From Methylopila capsulata (GTDB lineage: Bacteria; Pseudomonadota; Alphaproteobacteria; Rhizobiales; Methylopilaceae): a stretch of 64,000 nt of DNA. The notes below the pieces were generated by a model that was given only the letters and a program-made list of their open reading frames with translations, made no database searches and was not told the origin of the DNA. The stretch spans positions 248,001 to 312,000 of the forward strand of contig NZ_JAFBCY010000002.1 in the NCBI RefSeq assembly GCF_016907975.1, given 5' to 3'. A program made the translations under genes and the position numbers. Of the stretch, positions 17,096-28,472 are shown piece by piece. Within the stretch, counting starts at the first letter, position 1. The number at the start of each line of letters is the position of its first letter.

Positions 17096-17578
17096 ATGAC
17101 GCTGATCGCATCCGAACCGGCCGGCGACGACCGCGACATCCCCGAGACGCCGCTGGCGCTGGGCCTCGCCGGGCTCGCCCCCTTCATCGCGCTCGCGCTC
17201 GCGATCGCGCTCCAGCACCGGGTGGTGTTCGGGATCGACGCCGCGTTCGCGCTGACGGCCTATGGCGCGACCATCCTGTCATTCCTCGGCGGCGCGCACT
17301 GGGGTCTCGCGCTGCGCCATCCCGCGCCCGACATCCGCCGCGCGCTCTACGTCGGCGCCATGGTCCCGCCGCTGTGGGCCTGGGTCGGCCTCCTGGTCGG
17401 CGGCGCCGCCGGCCTCGCGCTGCTGGCGGTCGGGCTCGTCGGCCACGGAATCGTGGACGCCGCGCGGTCCGGGCGTTTCGCGGCGCCGCGCTGGTACGGG
17501 CGGCTGCGCCTCGTGCTGACGGCGGTCTCCGCCATCGCGATCGTGGCGGCGGCCGTGGTCGTCGGCTACGCGGGATGA
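17096..17578 (+). CDS. DUF3429 family membrane protein
   Basis: A 160-residue protein with about five membrane helices. The family signature is YGATILSFLGGAHWGLAL (about residues 56-73). ATG 17096 starts the recognisable protein; an open frame reaching back to 17000 overlaps the TIGR02186 gene and is basic and unconserved. The stop overlaps the DUF924 start in ATGA. Function of DUF3429 is unknown. Confidence 0.85.
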   Translation: MTLIASEPAGDDRDIPETPLALGLAGLAPFIALALAIALQHRVVFGIDAAFALTAYGATILSFLGGAHWGLALRHPAPDIRRALYVGAMVPPLWAWVGLLVGGAAGLALLAVGLVGHGIVDAARSGRFAAPRWYGRLRLVLTAVSAIAIVAAAVVVGYAG

Positions 17579-18129
17579 CGCCGCTTCCGCCGAAGGCCGC
17601 GGTCGCGACCGTCGGCTTCTGGCGCGCGGCCGGCCCCGACCGCTGGTACGCGCAAAGCGACGCCTTCGACGCGCGGGTTCGTCGCCGCCTCGGTCGGCTG
17701 CGGCGCGCGGCGGCCGAGGGCGCCCTCGCCGGCTGGGCGGGGACGCCGGTCGGCGCGCTCGGCCTGCTGATCCTTCTCGATCAGGCGCCCCGCAACCTGT
17801 TTCGCGGCGCTACCCAAGCCTTCGCGACCGACCGCGCCGCGCAGGAGGCCGCGACGGCGGCCGTCGCCCGCGGCTTCGACCGCCGCACGCCCTGGCCGCT
17901 GCGCCAGTTCTTCTATATGCCGTTCGTACATGCCGAAGATATTGCGCTGCAACGTCACGCTATCGAGCTGTTTCGCGCGTCGGGCGACGCCGAAAGCCTG
18001 CAATGGGCCGTCCTCCACGCCGACATCATCGAACGGTTCGGACGATTTCCCCATCGCAACGGCGCAGTTGGACGGCGATCAAGCGCCGCTGAACTGAAAT
18101 ACCTCGAGACTGGCGGCTTTCAGGGATGA
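17575..18129 (+). CDS. DUF924 family protein
   Basis: A 184-residue soluble alpha-helical protein. Landmarks of the family are VGFWRAAGPDRWYAQSDAFD near the N-terminus, ILLDQAPRNLFRG (about 62-74), FFYMPFVHAEDIALQ (about 118-132) and IIERFGRFPHRN (about 156-167). The fold is TPR-like and the function is unknown. Expressed with the DUF3429 gene by a 4-bp overlap. Bases near its 3' end are less GC-rich than the rest of the gene. Confidence 0.88.
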   Translation: MTPLPPKAAVATVGFWRAAGPDRWYAQSDAFDARVRRRLGRLRRAAAEGALAGWAGTPVGALGLLILLDQAPRNLFRGATQAFATDRAAQEAATAAVARGFDRRTPWPLRQFFYMPFVHAEDIALQRHAIELFRASGDAESLQWAVLHADIIERFGRFPHRNGAVGRRSSAAELKYLETGGFQG

Positions 18130-18208
18130 CTTCGTTTACGATCTTCCCGAACCCATCCTTAAACGCGACGGCGTTATTTGATTGCCTCAATCGAGTAGGG
18201 ATCGTCGA

Positions 18209-20851
18209 ATGCCCAGCGACGCAAGCGCATGCCATGACGGCCGCGACGCCGCAGGACGGCGCGGGTTGACCCCCGTGGCCCGCCTCGCCGCGCGCCTGCG
18301 TGGGCTGCTGGCGGACCGCTCCGACACGGCGACCGCGAAGAAGGTGGCCGGCGGGGCGTTCCTGTTCCGGGTCGGCAACGCCGGCATCGCCTTCGCCTCC
18401 CAGATCCTGCTCGCGCGCTGGATGGGCGAGAGCGAGTACGGCGTCTACGTCTATGTCTGGACCTGGGTGCTGCTGCTCGGCGGCATGACCAGCCTCGGCC
18501 TCGCCTCCGCGCCGCAGAGGTTCATCCCCGAATACGCCGACGGCGGCGATCACGCGCTGCTGCGCGGGTTCCTGCTCGGAAGCCGCGTGCTCTCCATGGC
18601 GTTCGCGACCGCGGTCGCGGCCGTCGGCCTGCTGGCGCTCTGGCTGTTCGGCGGCGCGCTGGAGCACTGGGCGGTGATCCCGCTGGTGCTCGCGCTGGTC
18701 TGCGTGCCGATGTACGTGCTGACCGACGTCCAGGACGGCATCGCCCGCACCTACAACTGGATCGACGTCGCGCTGGCGCCGGCGTATCTCGTGCGGCCGC
18801 TGCTGATCCTCGCGCTGCTCGCGGCGCTGAGCTGGGCCGACTACGCCCCGACCGCCGTGACCGCGATGGCCGCGACCATCGTCGCCACCTGGGTCACCGC
18901 CATCGCCCAACTCGCGCTGCTGGAAAAGCGGCTGCGCGCGCGCACGCCGCGCGGCCCCCGGGCCTTCGCGCTGCGCACCTGGATGGCGGTGTCGCTGCCG
19001 ATCTTCATGGTCGAGGGCTTCTACCTGCTGCTCGCCTACACCGACGTGCTGGTGCTCTCCGCCTTCCGCGAGCCGCACGAGGTCGGCGTCTACTACGCCG
19101 CCGTGAAGGTGATGTCGCTCGTCGCCTTCGTCTCGTTCTCGGTCTCGGCCGCGGTCGCCCATCGCTTCACCGAATACGCCGTCGCCGGCGAGCGCGAGCG
19201 GCTCGAGACGATGGTGCGCGACGCCGCGCGCTGGACGTTCTGGCCCTCGCTCGGCGGCGCCATGATCATCCTGGCGCTCGGATGGCCGATCCTGTGGCTG
19301 TTCGGCCCGGCCTTCGTCGAGGGCTACCCCGTGCTGTTCGTGATCGCGATCGGGCTGCTCGCCCGCGCGACCGTCGGCCCGCTCGAACGCCTGCTCAACA
19401 TGCTCGGCCAGCAGAACGTCTGCGCCGCGGTCTACGGCGGCGCCTTCGTCCTGAACCTCGCCCTCGCGGTCGCCTTCGTGCCGCCCTTCGGCATGATGGG
19501 CGCCGCGGCCGCCACCTCGCTCACCCTGGTGATGGAGTCGATCCTCTTGTTTGTCATCACCCGCCGCCGGCTCGGCCTCGGCGCCCTGCCCTGGGGCCGC
19601 GGCCCGGGCGGCCGTCCCGTCGTTTCGCGGCTGTCGCGCGTCGCCGACAGCGTCGCGACCGGCGCGACCGACATGGGGCTGGCCGGCCCCGCGCCCGCGC
19701 TCGACCTCGGCGCCGCCTCCGGCGCCCGCTTCGAGATCCTCGACGTCGCGGCCATGACGCGGGTCCGCGACGCCTGGGCGGATCTCGCCGCCCGCGCCGC
19801 CGAGCCGACGCCTTTCGCCGCGCCCGATTTCGCGATCCCCGCCGCAGCCCATCTGTCGACCGCCCGCCGCGTCCGCTTCGCGGTGGTGTGGCACGCGGAC
19901 GGCTCGATGCTCGCCGCGCTCCCCATCACCCCACGCCGCCTGTTGCCATGGACCGGCGGCGCGTCGACCACGCTGTGGGCCTATCTCGGACCGCTCGGCA
20001 CGCCCCTGCTCGACGGCGCGCGGGCCGCCGAGGCCGCAGCCGCGCTGCTCGACGGCCTCGCGCGTTCGGGCCGCGCCACGCTGCTGTTCCGCCTGCTGCC
20101 CGAGCACGGCCCCGCCGCCATCGCCCTGCGGACGGCGCTCGCCGCCACCGGCCGCGCCTCGGAGCGCATCGACGGCTACGGCCGCGCCCTGCTCGTCACC
20201 GGCGCCGATCCGGAGGCCTTTCTCACCGCCTCGCTGTCGTCGAAGAAGCTCAAGGAGCTGCGCCGCCAGCTGCGCCGCCTCGGCGACGAAGCCCCCATCG
20301 TCTTCTCCGAGGCCCGCGCGGCGCACGAGACTCCGGCCGCGCTCGACCGTTTCCTCGCCCTCGAGGCCAGCGGATGGAAGGGCAAGGGCGGCACGTCGAT
20401 GCGCGACCACGCCGACCAGCTCGCCTTCATCCGCGAGACGATCGCGAACCTCGCCGCGAACGGCGACGTCCGCTTCCTGGAGATGGCGGCCGGCGACGCC
20501 GTCGTCGCCTCAGCGCTGGTGCTCGTGAACGGCCGCCGCGCATGGTATTATAAAACGGCCTACGATGAACGTTTCGCCAAGAACTCGCCGGGCGTGCATC
20601 TGACGCTCGAACTCACGCGCCGCCTGCTCGAAGACCCGGAGATCGACAGCGTCGACTCCACCGCCATCGCGAACCACCCGATGATCGATCACATCTGGCG
20701 CGACAAGCTCGCCCTCGTCGACCTGATGGTGTCCTCGCGTCCCGGGGCCGACCGCACCCTCGCCCTCGCCGCCGCCTCTGAACGCCTGCGCCGCCGCGCC
20801 CGCGTCCAGCTGCGGGACCTCTACCTCCGCGCAAAAGGACTCGTTCGATGA
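18209..20851 (+). CDS. Fusion protein: polysaccharide flippase (MOP/Wzx type) plus GNAT/BioF2-like acetyltransferase
   Basis: An 880-residue two-domain protein. Residues about 45-460 form a Wzx/MurJ-like flippase with 12 or more helices (AFLFRVGNAGIAFASQILL, MGESEYGVYVYVWTW, ERLLNMLGQQNVC). After a Pro/Gly/Arg linker, residues about 505-870 form an acyltransferase of the Acetyltransf_6/FemAB-like group, with SSKKLKELRRQLRRL (about 676), FLALEASGWKGKGGTSM (about 713-729), AWYYKTAYDERFAKNSPGV (about 777-795). Such domains acetylate or aminoacylate cell-surface polymers in related proteins. ATG 18209 was chosen over an upstream TTG at 18182. The stop overlaps the cupin-like gene in ATGA. A single enzyme that both modifies and flips a lipid-linked glycan is an inference. 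Confidence 0.85.
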   Translation: MPSDASACHDGRDAAGRRGLTPVARLAARLRGLLADRSDTATAKKVAGGAFLFRVGNAGIAFASQILLARWMGESEYGVYVYVWTWVLLLGGMTSLGLASAPQRFIPEYADGGDHALLRGFLLGSRVLSMAFATAVAAVGLLALWLFGGALEHWAVIPLVLALVCVPMYVLTDVQDGIARTYNWIDVALAPAYLVRPLLILALLAALSWADYAPTAVTAMAATIVATWVTAIAQLALLEKRLRARTPRGPRAFALRTWMAVSLPIFMVEGFYLLLAYTDVLVLSAFREPHEVGVYYAAVKVMSLVAFVSFSVSAAVAHRFTEYAVAGERERLETMVRDAARWTFWPSLGGAMIILALGWPILWLFGPAFVEGYPVLFVIAIGLLARATVGPLERLLNMLGQQNVCAAVYGGAFVLNLALAVAFVPPFGMMGAAAATSLTLVMESILLFVITRRRLGLGALPWGRGPGGRPVVSRLSRVADSVATGATDMGLAGPAPALDLGAASGARFEILDVAAMTRVRDAWADLAARAAEPTPFAAPDFAIPAAAHLSTARRVRFAVVWHADGSMLAALPITPRRLLPWTGGASTTLWAYLGPLGTPLLDGARAAEAAAALLDGLARSGRATLLFRLLPEHGPAAIALRTALAATGRASERIDGYGRALLVTGADPEAFLTASLSSKKLKELRRQLRRLGDEAPIVFSEARAAHETPAALDRFLALEASGWKGKGGTSMRDHADQLAFIRETIANLAANGDVRFLEMAAGDAVVASALVLVNGRRAWYYKTAYDERFAKNSPGVHLTLELTRRLLEDPEIDSVDSTAIANHPMIDHIWRDKLALVDLMVSSRPGADRTLALAAASERLRRRARVQLRDLYLRAKGLVR

Positions 20852-21798
20852 CCGCAACGCTCAGCGCCGCCGCGACGGATCTCGCGGCCTCCTACCCGCT
20901 CCGCCATTTCCGCATTCAGCACGATCTCGCCTCGCATCCGCTGCTGCAGCTGCCGCGGCTGATCGCGCTGACGAAGGAGCTCGAGCGCGACCGGTTCGAG
21001 TACAACTCCGGCAAGCTGCAGCCCAACCAGAAGGCCGAGGACACCCCGCTGGTGAGTCTCACGCCCGAGGAGGTGGTGGCGCAGATCGAGACCGCCGGGG
21101 CCTGGATGGTGCTGAAGCGCGTCGAGAGCGTGCCGGCCTACCGCGCCATGATGGAGGAGGCGCTGCTGTCGATCGCGAAGCAGCTCGGCCACACGAGCCT
21201 CGACAGCGCGAGCTTCCGCGACATCGAGGGCTACATCTTCGTGTCGTCCGCGAACTCGGTGACGCCGTTCCACAGCGACAACGAGGACAACTTCTTCGTC
21301 CAGATCCGCGGCCCGAAGTTCTTCCACCTGTTCGACAACGACGACCGCTCGCTGGTGTCGGAGGAGCTGCTGGAGAGCGCGCCGTCCAAGCACCGCAACC
21401 TGCCCTACGAGCCGAAGTTCGAGGAGCGGGCGACGGTCTACGACCTCAAGCCCGGCGAAGGCGTGTTCGTGCCGTACCAGGTCCCGCACTGGGTCCGCAC
21501 CGGCGACGACTACTCCATCTCGATGGCGATCACCTGGCGTTCGGCGGACGTGGTGCGTCGGAACAAGCTGCTGTTCATGAACGCCTGGCTGCGCGAGAAG
21601 GGCTTCGCCCAGGCGGCCCCCGGCCGCAAGCCGGCGCTCGACGGCCTCAAGGTCGCGGCCTACACCGCAGCCCGCTCGGCGATCGAGCCGCTCCGCCGCA
21701 ACGAGACCATGCGCCGCCTGCTGCGCTCGGTCGTGTTCGGCAAGAAGGCGAACTACTACTACGAGGCCCAGAAGGCCGCCGAGAAGAAGGCCGCCTGA
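20848..21798 (+). CDS. Cupin-like (JmjC-type) protein, possible Fe(II)/2-oxoglutarate oxygenase
   Basis: A 316-residue soluble protein with the cupin-like/JmjC core. The HxD...H iron triad is visible: HSD in VTPFHSDNEDNFFVQI (about residue 140) and His in VPYQVPHWVRTGDDYSISMA (about residue 213). RGPKFFHLFD is the conserved strand between them. Family members hydroxylate side chains of proteins or small molecules. Its start codon overlaps the stop of the flippase-acetyltransferase fusion, so the two are made together. The C-terminus ends in a Lys/Glu helix (KAAEKKAA). The substrate is unknown; the link to surface-glycan chemistry rests only on this coupling. Confidence 0.8.
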   Translation: MTATLSAAATDLAASYPLRHFRIQHDLASHPLLQLPRLIALTKELERDRFEYNSGKLQPNQKAEDTPLVSLTPEEVVAQIETAGAWMVLKRVESVPAYRAMMEEALLSIAKQLGHTSLDSASFRDIEGYIFVSSANSVTPFHSDNEDNFFVQIRGPKFFHLFDNDDRSLVSEELLESAPSKHRNLPYEPKFEERATVYDLKPGEGVFVPYQVPHWVRTGDDYSISMAITWRSADVVRRNKLLFMNAWLREKGFAQAAPGRKPALDGLKVAAYTAARSAIEPLRRNETMRRLLRSVVFGKKANYYYEAQKAAEKKAA

Positions 21799-21832
21799 CG
21801 CCGCGCTTCGACGCTTCAGAACATGACGCGCG

Positions 21833-22004
21833 AATCCCTCCTCGCGCCGAAGGCGTGGGGAGGGTGGCCCTTGGCGCAGCCAAGGGTCGGGTAGGGCCTT
21901 CGGGCGTAGGGCGCGGCCGCCGCGCCTGAGCTTCATTCGGCGCCCCACCCCACCCGGCCGGGCTCCGCCCGTCCACCCTCCCCTGTGCCAGGGGAGGGAT
22001 TTCC
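21833..22004. repeat. Fold-back repeat between convergent genes
   Basis: Left arm AATCCCTCCTCGCGCCGAAG...GGGGAGGGTGG; right arm CCACCCTCCCC...GGGGAGGGATT. The centre holds CCCTTGGCGCAGCCAAGGG, itself a hairpin. It fills most of the 240-bp gap between the cupin-like gene and the acyl-CoA synthetase gene and no gene was seen there. Confidence 0.6.
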
Positions 22005-22038
22005 CGCGCTTGTCCTTCTATCTTCTCGCCGCCGCCGC

Positions 22039-23694
22039 TTATCCCCGCTCGCGAAGCAGCCGGCGGATGACCTTGCCGGTGGTCGTCAGCGGCAGTTCGG
22101 CGACGAACTCGACCTCGCGTGGGTATTCGTGCGCCGACAGCCGGTCGCGGACGAACGTGCGGATCGCGTCGACCAGCGCGTCATCCCCGACGACGCCCTC
22201 GCGCAGCTGCACGAAGGCCTTCACAATCTGGGTGCGCGTCGGATCGGGCTTGCCCACGACCGCCGCGAGCGCGACCGCCGGATGGCGGGAGAGGCAATCC
22301 TCGATCTCGGTCGGGCCGACGCGGTAGCCGGACGAGGTGATGACGTCGTCGTCGCGGCCTACGAAGCGCACGTAGCCGTCGGCGTCCATGACCGCCTGAT
22401 CGCCGGTGGTCATCCAGTCGCCGCGGAACTTGGCCGCGGTCGCCTCCGGCTGGTTCCAATAGCCGAGGAACATCACCGGGTCCGGCCGGCGCACGCAGAT
22501 CTCCCCCGGCTCGCCCGGCGCGCAGGGCCGTCCGTCGGCGTCGAACAGCGCCACCTCGTGGCCCGGCGTCGGCCTGCCGACGAAGCCCGGGCGCGACACG
22601 CCGACGCCTGCGGCGGAGGCCAGCACGTAGTTGCACTCGGTCTGGCCGTAGACCTCGTTGACGGTGAGGCCGAGCTCGTCCTGGGCCCAGCGGAACGCCG
22701 CCTCGCCCAGCGCCTCGCCGGCCGACACCACCGAACGCAGCTCCAGCCGGAAGCGCCCGCGCGGCTTCGCGACCGCGGCCATCAGCCGGAGCGCGGTGGG
22801 GGGCACGAAGGCGTTTCGGATCTCGGCCTCCTCCAGCAGCGCGAAGGCCGCCTCGGGATCGAACTTGGCGCGGGGCTGCGCCACGACAGGCACGCCATAG
22901 TGCAGCGCCGGCATCGCCAGGTTGAGCAGGCCGCCCGCCCAGGCCCAGTCCGCCGGCGTCCAGGCGCGGTCGCCCGCCCTCGGCAGGAAATCGTGGGTCA
23001 TGCGGAAGCCCGGCAGGTGCCCGATCAGCACCCGGCCGGCGTGCAGCGCGCCCTTGGCCGCGCCGGTCGTGCCGGAGGTGTAGATCATCAGCGCGGGCGC
23101 TTCGGGCCCAAGCTCGACCTCGGGCGCCGTTCCGCCCTCCGCGAGCAGCGCGTCGTAGCCGAGCGCGTCGCCGGAGGCGCCGTCGACTGAGACCACGATC
23201 TCGAGCGCCGGCGCGGGCGTCTCCATGCCGGCCAGCCGCTCCAGCCCGCCCGCCGTGGTGACGACGGCCTTCGCGGCGGAGTCGGTCAGGCGGTGCGCCA
23301 GCGCGTCCGGCCCGAAGGCGAGCGCGAGCGGCATGGCGATGGCGCCGAGCCGGGAGATCGCCACATGGGCGACGATCGCCTCCGCGCCCTGGGGCAGCAT
23401 CACCCCGACGCGGTCGCCGCGCACGACCCCGCGCGCCGCGAGGCCCGCGGCCAACGCATGGGAGGCCGTGCGGATCTCGCCGTAGGTGGTGGGGACGAGC
23501 GCTTCGCCGGGCCGCTTGACGAGCACCGCGACGCGGTCGGGCTCGTCGATCGCCCAACGGTCGCAGATCGCTTCGGCGATGCTGAAGCGGGCCGGCAGGT
23601 TCCAGTCGAAGGCGGCGCGGAGCCGGTCGTAGTCCCTGATCTCCGGCAGAAGCACGGCGTCCTCGCCGAGCCGCGCCGGCCCGCCGCCGCTCAC
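22039..23694 (-). CDS. Acyl-CoA/acetyl-CoA synthetase-like AMP-forming ligase
   Basis: A 551-residue adenylate-forming enzyme. The AMP motif is [15 protein letters not shown] (about 190-204). Further motifs: GQTECNYV (A5 region), [20 protein letters not shown] (A7-A8), [15 protein letters not shown] and the catalytic lysine region [18 protein letters not shown] at the C-terminus. The pattern fits the acetyl-/medium-chain acyl-CoA synthetase (ACSM-like) group rather than FadD. The real start is the GTG at 23694, overlapping the rppH stop in GTGA; the frame is open to 24078 but that part runs antiphase to rppH. The substrate cannot be set from the sequence. Confidence 0.88.
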   Translation of the reverse strand: MSGGGPARLGEDAVLLPEIRDYDRLRAAFDWNLPARFSIAEAICDRWAIDEPDRVAVLVKRPGEALVPTTYGEIRTASHALAAGLAARGVVRGDRVGVMLPQGAEAIVAHVAISRLGAIAMPLALAFGPDALAHRLTDSAAKAVVTTAGGLERLAGMETPAPALEIVVSVDGASGDALGYDALLAEGGTAPEVELGPEAPALMIYTSGTTGAAKGALHAGRVLIGHLPGFRMTHDFLPRAGDRAWTPADWAWAGGLLNLAMPALHYGVPVVAQPRAKFDPEAAFALLEEAEIRNAFVPPTALRLMAAVAKPRGRFRLELRSVVSAGEALGEAAFRWAQDELGLTVNEVYGQTECNYVLASAAGVGVSRPGFVGRPTPGHEVALFDADGRPCAPGEPGEICVRRPDPVMFLGYWNQPEATAAKFRGDWMTTGDQAVMDADGYVRFVGRDDDVITSSGYRVGPTEIEDCLSRHPAVALAAVVGKPDPTRTQIVKAFVQLREGVVGDDALVDAIRTFVRDRLSAHEYPREVEFVAELPLTTTGKVIRRLLRERG

Positions 23695-24194
23695 GCGTCG
23701 GCCGCCTTGACGACCGGCGCGAAGGCCTTGAGCACCTCGTCGTAGACGCCGCGCTTGAACGGCACGATCAGCTCCGGCAGTTCGGCGATGTCGGCCCACC
23801 GCCAGTCCGAGAACTCGGCCTTGTGGCCGCCGGGCGAGGCCACGTCGATCTCGGCGTCGGGGCCGGTGAAGCGAAAGGCGAACCAGCGCTGCGTCTGGCC
23901 GCGGTAGCGGCCGGAGCGGGTGCGCGCCAGCACCTCCGGCGGAAAGTCGTAGGCGTACCACGCGGGGGATTCGGCGATCAGCTCGACCGACGACACGCCG
24001 GTCTCCTCGTAGAGCTCGCGCTTGGCGGCGGCCAGGGGCTCCTCGCCCCGGTCGATCCCGCCCTGCGGCATCTGCCACTCGTAGGCGCGGGCCCTGGGCT
24101 CGACGTCGCCGCCCTTGCGGCGACCGACGAAGACGCGGCCGTCGGCGTTGACGAGCATGATGCCGACGCAGCGGCGGTAGGGAAGATCGGTCAT
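23691..24194 (-). CDS. rppH: RNA pyrophosphohydrolase RppH
   Basis: A 167-residue Nudix hydrolase that removes pyrophosphate from 5'-triphosphate mRNA ends and so starts decay. The Nudix box is complete: [20 protein letters not shown] followed by TGV (about residues 44-66). [11 protein letters not shown] at the start and [10 protein letters not shown] just before the box are typical of Rpp[16 protein letters not shown] is the conserved second half. It begins 7 bp after the polysaccharide deacetylase stop, completing the conserved ctpA-deacetylase-rppH series. Confidence 0.94.
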   Translation of the reverse strand: MTDLPYRRCVGIMLVNADGRVFVGRRKGGDVEPRARAYEWQMPQGGIDRGEEPLAAAKRELYEETGVSSVELIAESPAWYAYDFPPEVLARTRSGRYRGQTQRWFAFRFTGPDAEIDVASPGGHKAEFSDWRWADIAELPELIVPFKRGVYDEVLKAFAPVVKAADA

Positions 24195-24201
24195 GGGCCA
24201 G

Positions 24202-25392
24202 TCACGATCGGGTCTGCGCGCCGCCGGCGGCGCTGACGGGCACGAGCGCGACGCCGCGCTCCGCCAGACCCGCCCGCCAGATGTCGACGCGTTTCAGGAG
24301 CAGGGGCGACAGCGTGGCCCAGCCGACGGCGACCGTGCCGGAGCGCGCCTCGCGTTCGAGGCGGGCGAGCGCCACGTCGACGCCCTCCGCGTCGGACGCG
24401 GCGTCGACCACGACGGCGGGACGGGCGAAGGGCAGCCCCGCCTGGCTCGCGATCGGCGAGGCCTTGTCGGCGCGGTTGGGCGCGCCGCCGATGAACATCA
24501 GCCCGCGCCGGGCGAGCTCGACGAAGATCGGCTGCAGCGCCGGCTCGGTCTCGAGGAAGCGGGCGCCGGCGAGCGGAGCGAGGCCGACATAGCCTTCGGC
24601 GCGGCCGAGCGACCAGCGCAGCCGCTCGAGGTTGGCGGACGCCGGCAGGTTGGTCAGCAGCGTCTGCGGGCCGGGGTCGTTGGCGGGGTAGTCGAACGGC
24701 TCCATCGGGGCCTGGAGCAGCACCTCGCGGCCGCCGCCGCGTGCCTTGGCGACGAGATCGGCGACGTCGGATCCGTAGGGAGAGAACGCGACCGAGACCT
24801 CAGCCGGCAAGGCCGCCAGCGCCTGCAGCGTCGCCTCTCGGCCGACGCCCAGGCCGCCGACGACCAGCGCGACCCGCGCGCCCGTGGCGGTCTCCGCGCC
24901 GCGGGCGTAGGCGTCGAGCGGCCGCCGGCCGTCGGCCGCGACGCGCGGCAGGCCGCCGTAGCGGCTGTCCTCCAGAAGCGCCTTGTCGATCTCGCCCGGC
25001 GCCGCGGGCGCCCCCCCGCGGGCGGGGCGCGCGTCCTCCGCGCCGGGGACGCGAATGATCACGGGACCGCTCTTCGGCATGGGATCGCCCGGCCGCACGA
25101 TCGGCACCCCGTCGCGGGCCGCGGCCTCCGGCTTCGCTTCGGCGTGGGTCTCGGGCGCCGCCGCAGCCTCCGGGGCGGGAGCGCCGCGGCGCTCGATCGC
25201 CGCCGTCATGACGGGCTGGCCGCCGAGCGGGTCGGTCACGACCATCGCCCAGACGCCGCCGAACGCGAGGACCGCTACGGCGGCGACCGCGACGACCAGC
25301 GCCGGATCGACGCGCGGACGCCGACGCGCGGCCGCGGCCCGCGTCTTCGCCAGTCTGCCCTCCACGGGCTTCTCGAGATCGTCGTGGGTCAT
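24202..25392 (-). CDS. Divergent polysaccharide deacetylase family protein (YibQ/DUF610)
   Basis: A 396-residue protein with one N-terminal membrane anchor (about 30-52, [20 protein letters not shown]), a Pro/Ala linker, then a divergent polysaccharide deacetylase domain from about residue 175: [51 protein letters not shown]. The family lacks the classic deacetylase metal triad in its usual form and its reaction is not settled. Genes of this family regularly follow ctpA in alphaproteobacteria, pointing to an envelope role. Confidence 0.87.
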   Translation of the reverse strand: MTHDDLEKPVEGRLAKTRAAAARRRPRVDPALVVAVAAVAVLAFGGVWAMVVTDPLGGQPVMTAAIERRGAPAPEAAAAPETHAEAKPEAAARDGVPIVRPGDPMPKSGPVIIRVPGAEDARPARGGAPAAPGEIDKALLEDSRYGGLPRVAADGRRPLDAYARGAETATGARVALVVGGLGVGREATLQALAALPAEVSVAFSPYGSDVADLVAKARGGGREVLLQAPMEPFDYPANDPGPQTLLTNLPASANLERLRWSLGRAEGYVGLAPLAGARFLETEPALQPIFVELARRGLMFIGGAPNRADKASPIASQAGLPFARPAVVVDAASDAEGVDVALARLEREARSGTVAVGWATLSPLLLKRVDIWRAGLAERGVALVPVSAAGGAQTRS

Positions 25393-25513
25393 CGCCCCGG
25401 ATCGTTGCGCGCCTTCCCGATGGCGCGGTGCGAATCATAGCGGATTCGCACCGCGGCCGCCTCAGGCTTTCGCCGGAGACGGCCGCGGAAGATCAGGTCG
25501 GACGGCGCCGGCG

Positions 25514-26841
<1,328 letters not shown>

Positions 26842-26845
<4 letters not shown>

Positions 26846-28161
26846 CCGCCTACCTTTTCGCCTGGGACGCCGGCCCACCATGGGGTCGGGTCGATCGAGC
26901 CGCCGTCCTTGCGGAACTCGACATATAGCACGGATTTCTGAGCTCCGGCTGCGGCGGTCGGCGTCGCTCCGGAAGGATCCCCGCTCATCACGGCCACCGG
27001 TTCGCCCTTGAGGACGAACTGCTTGAGGCCGACGGTGATCCGCTCCATTCCCGCAAGAAGGATATGATAGCCGCCGCCGGCGTCGAGGATCAAGAGTTGC
27101 CCGTAGGAGCGGAACGGCCCTGCGTAGACCACCCAGCCGTCCGCGGGCGCCGTGACCGGCGCGCCGGGCCTCGTGGCGAGCGAAAGCCCCTGTTCCGCGC
27201 CGCCCGCGCCGTTCGGCCGGCCGAAGTCGCGAAGCTTCTGACCCGACACCGGCAGCGGCAGCATGCCGCGCGTCTCCGCGAACGGCAGCGCCGGCGCCAG
27301 CCTGGTGGCGTCGTGCAGGGCCGCGAGGTCGACCTTGCGCCGCGTCTCGTCGCCGGCGGGCCGGCCAGCCGCAGCCGCAGCCTGCGCGGCCTCGGCCGCG
27401 GCGCGGGCGCCGGCGACCTCCTGCTCCACGCGGGCGATCAGCCCCTCGAGGTCCTTGACGTCGCGGGCGATCGCCTGCGCCTTGGCGGTCTCGTCGGCGA
27501 GATCCGTTTCGCGGGCGCCCATGCGGCGCTGGCGTTCGTCCACCAGCGCGGCGAGGCGCGCGCGTTCGCGTCCGAGGTCGGCGAGTTCGCCGGCCAGCTC
27601 GTCGCGCTCGTCGGTCATCATGCCTTTGAGGCGGGACATTTCGCGCAGGTCCGAGCCGAGCGATTCGGCCTCCGCGCGCATGTCCGGCACCACCGCGCCG
27701 AGCAGGATCGCGGAGCGCACCGCCTCCAGCGCGTCGTTGGGGCGGACCAGCAGCGCCGGCGGCGGCTGCCGTCCCATGCGCTGCAGCGCGGCGATCACTT
27801 CCGCCAGAACGCCGCGCCGCGCGAGCAGCGAGGCTTTCAGCTGGCGCTCCGATTCGGCCATCTCGGCGATGCGCGTCTCGCGCTCGGCGACCTGTGGCTC
27901 GCGCTGGCGAATGGCGCCGGCGGCGTCGATCAGGGCGGCCTGCAGCTTGCCGCGCTCGCCCTTCAGCGCCTCGATCTCGGCGGCGATGCGCTGGCGCTCC
28001 TCGTCGGCCAGCCGCAGCGCGTCGCGCTTCTCGTCGAGCGCCTTGCGCTGGTCCTCGGAGACGGCCGGCGGCGGCCCGTCCTGGGCGCGCGCGAACGCGC
28101 CCGACGCCGCGGCCAAGGCGGCGCCGAGCCCAAGCGCGCGGAGAAGGCGAAGTCGGCTCAT
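26842..28161 (-). CDS. envC: Murein hydrolase activator, EnvC-like with degenerate LytM domain
   Basis: A 439-residue periplasmic protein. After a signal peptide ending near ARAQ, residues 35-280 are almost continuous coiled coil (DEKRDALRLADEERQRIAAE). The C-terminal M23/LytM fold (about 310-435) reads LRDFGRPNG...GLSLATRPGAPVTAP and GYHILLAGMERITV. The zinc-binding His and Asp of active M23 peptidases (HxGxD and HxH) are absent, as in EnvC and NlpD, so it should activate an amidase instead of cutting. Translationally coupled to ctpA downstream. EnvC fits by architecture; alphaproteobacterial function could differ. Confidence 0.87.
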
Positions 28162-28320
28162 CGGGGGATTTGAGCGGCCTGAGGCTTAAGGTTTCGCTAA
28201 CCACACCTGCCGGGTTTTCGGCCGGCCCGCAACGGGGCGGTGGAAAACCATCGCGGAAGAGCGCGGGTCTCGACGCGCAAGCTTGGCCGGCTCGGTCGAG
28301 GATAGGCGCGCCGTCGCGGT

Positions 28321-28450
28321 CCCCCTCTCCCCTTGCGGGAGAGGGTTGGGGTGAGGGGTCGTCCGGGACGACCTCCATCGCTTCAGGATGTCCCGGATGA
28401 CCCCTCACCCGGCGCTCCGCGCCACCTTCTCCCACAAGGGGAGAAGGGAA
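28321..28450. repeat. Fold-back repeat, CTTCTCCC/GGGAGAAGG family
   Basis: Left end CCCTCTCCCCTTGCGGGAGA, right end CTTCTCCCACAAGGGGAGAA, with inner inverted parts GGTGAGGGGTCGTCCGGGAC and GTCCCGGATGACCCCTCACC. It occupies the 311-bp gap between envC and rlmH on the minus strand. The remaining gap sequence (28162-28320) shows no gene. Confidence 0.75.
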
Positions 28451-28472
28451 GAGGGCGGCCGGCTTCAGGATC

